In this document: in pieces, positions 1-4,414 of the stretch
Position numbering within the stretch: position 1 is the first letter of the stretch
How the letters are laid out: the number at the start of each line of letters is the position of its first letter
Source of the DNA: CAYRPO01 sp964426305
Lineage (GTDB): Bacteria; Patescibacteriota; Saccharimonadia; Saccharimonadales; CAIOMD01
Assembly (NCBI GenBank): GCA_964426305.1
Contig: CAYRPO010000045.1
Location: forward strand, 1 to 6,244
Reading direction: 5' to 3'
Length of the DNA: 6,244 bases
Translations under genes and position numbers: made by a program
Notes under the pieces: generated by a model
The model's database searches: none
The model's input: the letters and a program-made list of their open reading frames with translations, nothing else
What the model was told of the DNA's origin: nothing

Positions 1-348
1 GAACGAGCTGAAATGCTCACCGAATATGGCGTACAAGAATCAGGCCTTATACAGCTGATTCACGCCGCCTATGACACGCTCGGGCTACAAAGCTACCTCA
101 CGGCTGGTGAAAAAGAAGTACGCGCCTGGACGATTCCAGTCGGCGCTACCGCTCCGCAAGCAGCAGGAGTAATACATGGTGATTTTGAGCGTGGGTTTAT
201 TGCTGCCGAGATCGTAAGCTATACAGACCTCGTAATCGCAGGCTCACTAAGCGCTGCCCGCAGTATGGGCAAAGTCAGAACCGAAGGCAAAACGTACATC
301 ATGCAGCCAAACGATGTCGTCGAATTCCGGTTTAACGTATCCAAGTAG
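1..348 (+). CDS. ychF: Ribosome-binding ATPase YchF, C-terminal part (5' end outside window)
   Basis: This is the last 115 residues of YchF (EngD/OLA1 family), an Obg-related P-loop ATPase that binds ribosomes. The reading frame is open from base 1, so the gene starts upstream; the family is about 360 residues long, and the nucleotide-binding domain is not in the window. What is visible is the C-terminal TGS domain, with the strongly conserved stretch TAGEKEVRAWTIPVGATAPQ (about residues 30-49 of the visible part), then AAGVIHGDFERGFIAAEI and a terminal VVEFRFNVSK. The gene ends in TAG at 346-348. It is the only plus-strand gene here and converges on the minus-strand block. No U-tract terminator facing it was found, although the strong hairpin at 415-450 could stop transcription from this side too. 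The family call is very secure from the TGS motif. Confidence 0.96.
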   Translation, partial: ERAEMLTEYGVQESGLIQLIHAAYDTLGLQSYLTAGEKEVRAWTIPVGATAPQAAGVIHGDFERGFIAAEIVSYTDLVIAGSLSAARSMGKVRTEGKTYIMQPNDVVEFRFNVSK

Positions 349-370
349 ACTCCATCTGTTACAGTTGCAC

Positions 371-396
371 AAAAAAACCACGAACTCATTCGTGGT
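371..396 (-). terminator. Rho-independent terminator for the minus-strand block
   Basis: On the minus strand an 8-bp perfect stem (ACCACGAA / TTCGTGGT, 377-384 with 389-396) with a 4-nt loop is followed at once by six T (complement of the A-run at 371-376). This is the classic intrinsic terminator shape and it works only in the minus direction, because no T-run follows it on the plus strand. It lies 60 bases beyond the stop codon of the secreted-protein gene and probably ends transcripts from that gene and any read-through from tlyA. Confidence 0.85.
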
Positions 397-414
397 GACT
401 TGTCTTGGATTTTG

Positions 415-450
415 TGGTGGTGGGCGTGTTTCGTAACACGCCCACCACCA
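415..450 (-). terminator. Strong 16-bp hairpin just after the stop codon, first of a tandem pair
   Basis: TGGTGGTGGGCGTGTT (415-430) and its exact reverse complement (435-450) flank a 4-nt loop, giving a perfect 16-bp stem only 5 bases beyond the stop codon of the minus-strand secreted-protein gene. No T-run follows on either strand, so it is not a canonical intrinsic terminator alone. It may protect the mRNA 3' end, block convergent transcription from ychF, or act together with the U-tract terminator at 371-396. The structure is certain; the role is inferred. Confidence 0.6.
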
Positions 451-455
451 AGCAA

Positions 456-1124
456 CTACATCTTACGCCCTGCGCGGACGTACCTCGCGGCCCACATGCC
501 CAGCAGCGAGCCGCCGGAGAGATGGGCGTACCAGGCTACGGTCAACACGCAAGGCCGCTTGTAGCTGCACCCAGTCAGGCGCAAACCACGCGCACCACCG
601 ACCCGCAGCCACTTGCCATCGGGAGCGGTGGCCTTGCGGTGGACCATGCTCTTCTTCCTGCTCGCGTAGGACACTCCGAGCTGGTGGACGTCAACGATCG
701 CGCGTGCGGACGCGGCATTGGCGCCACGCACGCTCACGTACCGAAGGGTGATGGTGGTCGGATGCTTGCGCGACGCCGTCGCGCAATACCACGCCTGTGC
801 CGCCAGTTCGGGACGGTAGGGCAGCCCGAAACTGATGTCAGTGTCGACCTGGCCCACGATCGTGCGCTGGCCCTTCGCGCGGCACCCCTTGGGTGCCTTG
901 GGTGCCTTCTTGGTGTCCACACCGGCCTTCTTGGCCGGCACCGCGGCCGATGTAACCACACCGGCCTTCTTGGCCGGCGCTGCGGCCGAGGTGGCCACAC
1001 CGGCCTTCTTGGCCGGCACCGCATCCGAAGGCTGCGGTGCGATGACGCCAAGCGCCATCGCGATAGCCACAATAGCTACGACCAACCGGCGCAGCCCTGC
1101 GGTCAAGTTACGTCGCATGTGCAT
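456..1124 (-). CDS. Secreted Lys/Ala-repeat protein of unknown function, GC-rich
   Basis: A 222-residue protein that I do not recognise. Residues 1-35 look like a Sec signal peptide: basic start (MHMRRNLTAGLRR), hydrophobic core VVAIVAIAMALGVIA, likely cleavage after Ala35 in PSDA-VP. Residues 37-75 are three 13-residue repeats, each beginning PAKKAGV (37, 50, 63), followed by a KKAPKAPKG linker: a basic tether typical of cell-surface or nucleic-acid-touching segments. The rest (about 81-222) is a compact basic domain with four cysteines (81, 114, 186, 192) that could form two disulfides outside the cell. The start at 1124 has AAAGGA 10 bases upstream; an ATG two codons later is possible. A promoter sits 58-89 bases upstream and tandem hairpins follow the stop. 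GC is about 65-70% in the 60-base stretches I counted, against about 47% in tlyA, suggesting acquisition from a high-GC donor. Gene reality is well supported; function is unknown. Confidence 0.8.
   Translation of the reverse strand: MHMRRNLTAGLRRLVVAIVAIAMALGVIAPQPSDAVPAKKAGVATSAAAPAKKAGVVTSAAVPAKKAGVDTKKAPKAPKGCRAKGQRTIVGQVDTDISFGLPYRPELAAQAWYCATASRKHPTTITLRYVSVRGANAASARAIVDVHQLGVSYASRKKSMVHRKATAPDGKWLRVGGARGLRLTGCSYKRPCVLTVAWYAHLSGGSLLGMWAARYVRAGRKM
901..1020 (-). repeat. Three tandem 39-bp repeats encoding PAKKAGV units
   Basis: An identical 22-base core (cacaccggcc + ttcttggccggc) occurs at 918-939, 957-978 and 996-1017, exactly 39 bases apart, and encodes the three 13-residue repeats of the secreted protein. 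Each core contains the inverted repeat CCGGCC-ttctt-GGCCGG, so each copy can also fold as a 6-bp hairpin. Bases between the cores vary. The 39-base period keeps the reading frame, so copy number could change without breaking the gene. Confidence 0.9.
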
Positions 1125-1131
1125 GTGCTAT

Positions 1132-1140
1132 CCGTCCTTT
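1132..1140 (-). promoter_or_regulatory. Ribosome binding site of the secreted-protein gene, in a small dyad
   Basis: The minus strand reads AAAGGACGG with 10 bases between AAAGGA and the ATG at 1124, which favours that start over the ATG at 1118. The site overlaps an inverted repeat CCGTC-8nt-GACGG (1132-1149) that could partly occlude it; the stem is only 5 bp, so a regulatory role is speculative. Confidence 0.55.
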
Positions 1141-1181
1141 CCGAGACGGGTGAGATGTTTACCCAGGATTAGGCAAACTGG

Positions 1182-1213
1182 ATTATATTACAACTTTGAT
1201 ACCGCTTTGTCAA
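1182..1213 (-). promoter_or_regulatory. Sigma70-type promoter for the secreted-protein gene, overlapping the tlyA stop
   Basis: The minus strand has a perfect -35 TTGACA (1208-1213) and, 17 bases on, TAATAT (1185-1190), overlapping a perfect TATAAT (1182-1187) at a 20-base spacing. The -35 lies in the codons for the last Ile-Asp-Lys of TlyA, and the -10 covers its TAA stop. Transcription would start near 1175, giving a leader of about 50 bases. This suggests that the secreted-protein gene is expressed independently of the ribosomal operon upstream. Confidence 0.7.
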
Positions 1214-1928
1214 TGATCCGCAGCACATAGAATTTTTCTCGGTTACCTTTTGAGCCAGCAACCTCTGAATCCGCTTTGTCGACGATCACAAAACGCTGTT
1301 TGACCCATACTTCGAATTGCTTCAATATATCACGTCTCATCGCATCGTTTTTGATGACGCCCTTGTGTTTTGTATCGCTACCGGCCTCGAATTGCGGCTT
1401 AAACATAGCAACCACCTGAGTATCCTTATTGCATAGTGTCGCTATGTGCGGCAAAATTTCACGCAGAGAGACAAAACTCACGTCGATCACGACGATGTCC
1501 GGTGCTTCCGTGGGCGAAAACGCCCGTATATCGGTCTGTTCATGCAATTCTATACGGTCATCGCCCCGCAACCGCTGATGCATTTGGTCGGTGCCCACAT
1601 CTACCGCATACACCTTTTTTGCACCATGCTGCAGCGCAAAATCAGTAAAACCACCGGTACTACTTCCCACATCTAGTACAGTCTTGTCATGAAAATCGAT
1701 ATGCAATATATGCGATACGCTGGCCAACTTGAGGCCAGCCCGGCTCACATATTGCGCAACTGGCGCTATAACTAACACCGCGCCTTGTGTCACAAAAAAA
1801 CCTGGCTTGCGCACCACCTTGCCGTTAACGGTGACTTTGCCAAGCCGGATATAACTCTCGGCCTGAGAACGGCTAGTGACAAGCCCTTCTCTGGCGAGTT
1901 CTATATCTAGACGATTTTTGTGGCTCAT
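1188..1928 (-). CDS. tlyA: TlyA-family 16S/23S rRNA 2'-O-methyltransferase
   Basis: A 246-residue protein (family about 250-275). TlyA proteins methylate ribose 2'-OH groups of cytidines at the subunit interface (23S helix 69 and, in the longer type, 16S helix 44) using S-adenosylmethionine. Residues 3-50 form an S4 RNA-binding domain (RLDIELAREGLVTSRSQA), followed by the linker YVSRAGLKLA and a Rossmann methyltransferase fold. The SAM-binding motif LDVGSSTGGF is at 85-94, IDVSFVSLREILP at 148-160 and FKPQFEAG at 176-183. K67, D149, K177 and E231 fit the K-D-K-E tetrad of RrmJ/FtsJ enzymes. The open frame runs back into efp to 2066; I chose Met at 1928 because MSHKNRLDIELAREG matches the family start. 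AAGGAA lies 15 bases upstream, too far to be convincing, and Met at 1955 is the alternative. It follows efp by 58 bases with no terminator, so co-transcription is likely. Confidence 0.93.
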   Translation of the reverse strand: MSHKNRLDIELAREGLVTSRSQAESYIRLGKVTVNGKVVRKPGFFVTQGAVLVIAPVAQYVSRAGLKLASVSHILHIDFHDKTVLDVGSSTGGFTDFALQHGAKKVYAVDVGTDQMHQRLRGDDRIELHEQTDIRAFSPTEAPDIVVIDVSFVSLREILPHIATLCNKDTQVVAMFKPQFEAGSDTKHKGVIKNDAMRRDILKQFEVWVKQRFVIVDKADSEVAGSKGNREKFYVLRIIDKAVSKL

Positions 1929-1986
1929 AGTCAGTTCTTGCGGTTCCTTGGGCATACAGGCACAGTACACATGACGCTCGTATGTT

Positions 1987-2550
1987 TTATTTTTTACGCT
2001 CACGATATGCACCGGTTTCGGTGTCGACACTGATGAGATCGCCCTGCTTGATGAATGCCGGCACACGGACCGTGATGCCTGTTTCTAGCTCTGCCTCTTT
2101 GAGTACACTACTCGTTGTGTCACCCTTCACGACATCTTCTGTATATACAACCTCTAGGTAGACATTCTTTGGTAGCTCGATGCTGATCACTCTCCCGTCG
2201 AAGGTCTGTGCGCGAACAATATCACCTTCTTTGAGGTAGCCAGCCTGTTGCCCAACCAAATCAACTGACAGTTCGATCTGTTCGTATGTTTCGGAGTCCA
2301 TAAAGTACAGTGTCGTCGCATCCGAGTACAAATACTGCACATTCCGGTATCCAACATCTGCCGCCTCCAGAGATTCGTTCCCCTTAAAGGTTTTTTCGAG
2401 CACCTTACCGTCGATCAGGCTCTTGATTCGCACATTTACGATGCTACCGCCACGACCCATCACCTTTTGGTTATAGTCAACTACCTTGTACGGGTGACCT
2501 TCAAACTGAAATATCGTCCCCTTTTTAAGATCTGTAATGCCAAATGCCAT
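1987..2550 (-). CDS. efp: Translation elongation factor P (EF-P)
   Basis: A 187-residue protein, the normal length for EF-P, which enters the ribosomal E site and promotes peptide bond formation on polyproline stretches. The KOW-like N-terminal domain is at about 1-65 (ITDLKKGTIFQFEGHPYKVV, then RIKSLIDGKVLEKTFKGNE), followed by two OB-type domains. The C-terminal family signature is intact (ETGITVRVPAFIKQGDLISVDTETGAYRER). The tip loop that contacts the P-site tRNA reads VMGRGGS, placing Arg33 where E. coli EF-P has the modified Lys34. That excludes simple beta-lysylation by EpmA on this residue; whether the arginine is modified cannot be told. The start has GGAG 8 bases upstream. It follows rpsR by 64 bases without a clear terminator or promoter, so it probably belongs to the rpsF operon. 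Confidence 0.97.
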   Translation of the reverse strand: MAFGITDLKKGTIFQFEGHPYKVVDYNQKVMGRGGSIVNVRIKSLIDGKVLEKTFKGNESLEAADVGYRNVQYLYSDATTLYFMDSETYEQIELSVDLVGQQAGYLKEGDIVRAQTFDGRVISIELPKNVYLEVVYTEDVVKGDTTSSVLKEAELETGITVRVPAFIKQGDLISVDTETGAYRERKK

Positions 2551-2552
2551 AC

Positions 2553-2569
2553 ATAATTCTCCGAATTAT
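2553..2569 (-). promoter_or_regulatory. efp ribosome binding site in the loop of a 7-bp dyad
   Basis: ATAATTC (2553-2559) and its exact reverse complement GAATTAT (2563-2569) flank a 3-base loop, which on the minus strand is GGA, the core of the efp Shine-Dalgarno sequence (GGAG, 8 bases before the ATG). The stem is AU-rich and so weak. It may present the GGA in an open loop, or it may be chance. Confidence 0.4.
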
Positions 2570-2614
2570 TGGGGTTTTACCCTAACTACCATCTACTAAT
2601 CCCAATTCCCTAAA

Positions 2615-2780
2615 CTAGTTTGATGCGACAAATGGAAGTAAGGCAATGTGACGAGCGCGCTTGATAGCTTTGCTCAGGCGACGCTGTTGCATCTCGGTCA
2701 AACCTGTTCGCTTGCGTACTTCGATCTGCCCGTATTGGTTCACGAAGCGTTGTAATGTTTTGACGTCTTTATAGTCAAAA
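2615..2780 (-). CDS. rpsR: Small ribosomal subunit protein bS18, C-terminal part (5' end in N gap)
   Basis: Translating the minus strand from the gap edge gives FDYKDVKTLQRFVNQYGQ, then IEVRKRTGLTEMQQRRLSKA and IKRARHIALLPFVASN, ending in TAG at 2617-2615. This is the core of bS18, including the near-invariant IKRARHIALLPF signature. bS18 binds the central domain of 16S rRNA as a pair with bS6, encoded two genes upstream. About 55 residues are visible; the family is about 70-85 residues long, so roughly 15-30 N-terminal residues lie in the gap. The order rpsF-ssb-rpsR is the usual bacterial one. rplI, often the next gene, is absent, and efp follows instead. Confidence 0.95.
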
Positions 2781-2880
2781 NNNNNNNNNNNNNNNNNNNN
2801 NNNNNNNNNNNNNNNNNNNNNNNNNNNNNNNNNNNNNNNNNNNNNNNNNNNNNNNNNNNNNNNNNNNNNNNNNNNNNNNN
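2781..2880. other. Assembly gap of 100 N
   Basis: Exactly 100 unresolved bases, the conventional placeholder for a gap of unknown size. It removes the 3' part of ssb and the 5' end of rpsR. Any reading frame running through it is artificial. The missing protein parts together need clearly more than 100 bases, so the real distance is longer than shown. Confidence 0.98.
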
Positions 2881-3014
2881 CCGTCTTGACCTTTGTAACT
2901 ACGATTCAGCGCCAAGCCGAAACTCGTGACGCTTTGACCACTTGGCGTGGCGCGAACTTCGGGGTCGCGTGTAAGATTACCCATCAGTATCACTTGGTTA
3001 AAACTTCGTGCCAT
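2881..3014 (-). CDS. ssb: Single-stranded DNA-binding protein, N-terminal part (3' end in N gap)
   Basis: The visible 44 residues begin MARSFNQVILMGNLTRDPEV, then RATPSGQSVTSFGLALNRSY, the start of the bacterial SSB OB-fold (strands beta1 to beta3), with the typical NxVxLxGNLTRDPE(V/L)R signature. SSB coats single-stranded DNA during replication, recombination and repair; family members are usually 110-180 residues, so at least 60-70 residues are hidden by the gap, including the acidic C-terminal tip if present. The start is well set by the strong purine-rich ribosome binding site GGGAGGGAG (3024-3032), 9 bases from the ATG. It lies 31 bases after rpsF, between the two ribosomal genes as is usual, so it is almost certainly co-transcribed with them. 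Confidence 0.95.
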
Positions 3015-3045
3015 ATCTATTGACTCCCTCCCAAATTAGCCTACT

Positions 3046-3420
3046 CTACTCGGTTTCTGCTGCTTTTTCTTCGTTTGCACGTGCTTTGCGCTTCTCTTTG
3101 GCGGCCTTGAATGCCTCTGCTTTGGCAATCGCCTTGGTGTCAGGCTTAGTAATCAAGAAACGAATCACTTCATCTGTAATATTCAAGATGCCCTCGACCT
3201 TGCGAACGCTTTGGGCCGGTAGGTCAACTGTATAGAATACATACACAGCATGGTCATGGTTCTTGATACTGTATGCAAGCTTACGCTTGCCCCAGTTGTC
3301 TTCGGCGGTTACGGTACCGTCGTTATCCGTAAAGATCTTGGTAATCTTTGCGGCGGCTTTTTCCAGATCGATTTCAAGATCTGGGTGATACAGTACAGCT
3401 ATTTCGTAGCTGTCTTTCAT
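3046..3420 (-). CDS. rpsF: Small ribosomal subunit protein bS6
   Basis: A 124-residue protein. bS6 is a central-domain protein of the 30S subunit that binds 16S rRNA as a pair with bS18. The family start MKDSYEIAVLYHPDLE, the middle WGKRKLAYSIKNHDHAVYVF and the DEVIRFLITKPD strand are all clear, covering the whole ferredoxin-like fold by about residue 95. The remaining 30 residues (KAEAFKAAKEKRKARANEEK and onwards) are a charged Lys/Glu/Ala-rich tail, common but variable in the family. The ATG at 3420 has an excellent ribosome binding site, AAGGAG (3426-3431), 5 bases upstream. As first gene of the operon it has its own promoter at 3489-3517 and a leader of about 60 bases; I could not identify a bS6-bS18 autoregulatory fold in that leader. 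Confidence 0.97.
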   Translation of the reverse strand: MKDSYEIAVLYHPDLEIDLEKAAAKITKIFTDNDGTVTAEDNWGKRKLAYSIKNHDHAVYVFYTVDLPAQSVRKVEGILNITDEVIRFLITKPDTKAIAKAEAFKAAKEKRKARANEEKAAETE

Positions 3421-3488
3421 GAGAGCTCCTTCCCTTGGATTCCGACTATCTGCCCTGTTGGCGATAATCTGAAGTTAATAACCCGTCT

Positions 3489-3517
3489 ATTGTACCACAA
3501 CCACCCCTGTTTTTCAA
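3489..3517 (-). promoter_or_regulatory. Promoter of the rpsF operon, overlapping the upstream stop codon
   Basis: The minus strand carries TTGAAA (3512-3517), a 17-base spacer and TACAAT (3489-3494), with TGG just before the -10, that is an extended -10 element. The TGA inside TTGAAA is the stop codon of the upstream 270-aa gene. Transcription would start near 3482, about 60 bases before the rpsF ATG. Spacing and both boxes are close to the sigma70 consensus, so this is the best-supported promoter in the window. Confidence 0.8.
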
Positions 3518-4326
3518 GCTGCTTCCGACAATGCCTCACGAACTGCGCTTGCAATACCCTCTTCGACTTTCGTTTTCTTCGCGTAGAACGTTACTATGCG
3601 AAATGGTGATGGGGCGTTCGGAGGGATCAACTCGTCATGTACACCCCTTGCGTATACTGCATTAATTGGCATTACCGCATCTTCGGCAACGCTGTGCAAT
3701 ATATACCGAGCTAAGTCATACCGACGCTTACTGATTTTTGTATGTAGAAATTCTTCTGGCACATTCGGGTCAAGACTGTGAATATGTCTGGTTGTCATTA
3801 CTCGCAAAAAGAACTTGCCAATCACCGAATGGTACTGAACATCAAAATCTCTGTATGTTCGCTCACGAATTTTGTTGTGCTGCCGGCTGTCTAGACGCAC
3901 CACCTCCATAGCATCAGTACGCGGATCGACAGCCTGTCTCGGTAAATAGTCAGATAATGCAAGTACCCCTATATTGAACTGATCCGTTGGATCGGTAAGC
4001 GGCGGAGGCGGACCAAGATTTTTGTGCAGCTCTGTATGGTGGTATCTTCGAACCTTTTGTACTCGTGTCAGTCGCACGACCTGACCACCAAGGGCTGCTT
4101 CGCGCCCGTTATACAACGCTCTGGGAAAAAAGAAGTGATGTAGATCAGGGTCGGCATGATATGGCTGTCCTGAGCGTGTATACACACCTGGCGCTTTGTC
4201 GAGTGCATAGACTGGCAAAGGAAAACCCGTCGCTTCATCGACGGGCCAAGGACGCTGTGAAGTCTCACAAGGAGTATGTGCCAGCGCGTCAGCATGGTCC
4301 GCCATGCTGACGCGCCAATCTGTCAT
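3514..4326 (-). CDS. Unrecognised 270-aa protein with HNH-like histidine pattern
   Basis: I do not recognise this protein by name. It is soluble, with no signal peptide or membrane segment. Residues 54-110 contain LHHFFFPRALY (62-72), R85, and RRYHHTELHKNLGPPPPLTD (93-112). An early HH, then HHxxxH and a Pro-rich turn resemble the histidine pattern of HNH-type nucleases, but without the CxxC zinc pairs, so nuclease function is only a guess. Residues 140-270 are mixed helical and strand-like, with RQHNKIRERTYRDFDVQYHS (148-167) and a basic stretch KISKRRYDLARYIL. The start is uncertain: no Shine-Dalgarno precedes the ATG at 4326 or the one at 4305, and the first 34 codons contain two hairpins, so translation could begin later (for example TTG at 4218 or GTG at 4185). 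It lies 88 bases after ftsK and ends inside the rpsF promoter. Composition matches the core genes. Confidence 0.75.
   Translation of the reverse strand: MTDWRVSMADHADALAHTPCETSQRPWPVDEATGFPLPVYALDKAPGVYTRSGQPYHADPDLHHFFFPRALYNGREAALGGQVVRLTRVQKVRRYHHTELHKNLGPPPPLTDPTDQFNIGVLALSDYLPRQAVDPRTDAMEVVRLDSRQHNKIRERTYRDFDVQYHSVIGKFFLRVMTTRHIHSLDPNVPEEFLHTKISKRRYDLARYILHSVAEDAVMPINAVYARGVHDELIPPNAPSPFRIVTFYAKKTKVEEGIASAVREALSEAA
4222..4245 (-). promoter_or_regulatory. Terminator-like hairpin with short U-run inside the early codons of the 270-aa gene
   Basis: On the minus strand CCCGTCG and CGACGGG (4226-4232 with 4239-4245) form a 7-bp GC-rich stem with a 6-base loop, followed directly by TTTTCCTTT. 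This resembles a weak intrinsic terminator or attenuator. It lies within codons 28-34 if the gene starts at 4326. It could end ftsK transcripts if the true start is downstream, or be a coincidence of coding sequence. Confidence 0.4.
4284..4315 (-). promoter_or_regulatory. Perfect 14-bp hairpin 10 bases after the proposed start of the 270-aa gene
   Basis: GCGCGTCAGCATGG (4284-4297) and its exact reverse complement (4302-4315) flank a 4-base loop. In the mRNA this is a very stable GC-rich stem covering codons 4-14 and holding the second in-frame ATG (4305). Such a structure near a start normally reduces translation, so it is either a regulatory element or a sign that the real start is downstream and this is leader sequence. 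Confidence 0.55.
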
Positions 4327-4376
4327 TTAGAATCGTACCCCATCAACTACTGGCTTTGTTTTGATCATTTGCATGC

Positions 4377-4406
4377 ATGATACGACATAACGCATGAGCC
4401 ATGCAA
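4377..4406 (-). promoter_or_regulatory. Possible weak promoter in the ftsK to 270-aa gene interval
   Basis: The 88-base interval 4327-4414 contains TTGCAT (4401-4406), an 18-base spacer and TATCAT (4377-4382) on the minus strand. The -10 matches 5 of 6 consensus bases, the -35 only 3 of 6. No intrinsic terminator for ftsK was found in this interval, so the downstream gene may also be reached by read-through. Confidence 0.3.
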
Positions 4407-4414
4407 GGCTAAAA

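Noticed and set aside
219..455. Minus-strand open frame antisense to the end of ychF
   Set aside because: It begins downstream of the secreted-protein stop, runs through both terminator hairpins and overlaps the conserved ychF TGS domain. No features of a real protein.
918..1017. Regularly spaced repeats as a CRISPR array
   Set aside because: Only three copies, 22-base cores with 17-base partly similar spacers, in frame with a coding gene and encoding its PAKKAGV repeats; no cas genes nearby.
405..1172. Long plus-strand open frame (255 aa) opposite the secreted-protein gene, and a second one at 835-1230
   Set aside because: Both are products of high GC with few stop codons. They have no ribosome binding site or family signature, they run through the minus-strand hairpins or promoter, and the opposite strand has a signal peptide, ribosome binding site, promoter and terminator.
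1929..2066. N-terminal extension of tlyA into efp
   Set aside because: The 46 extra residues do not resemble TlyA, lack a ribosome binding site, and overlap conserved efp codons in another frame.
2775..3014. Single reading frame running from ssb through the N gap
   Set aside because: Ns carry no sequence; the translation past the gap is an artefact. The bases left of the gap encode bS18 in their own frame.
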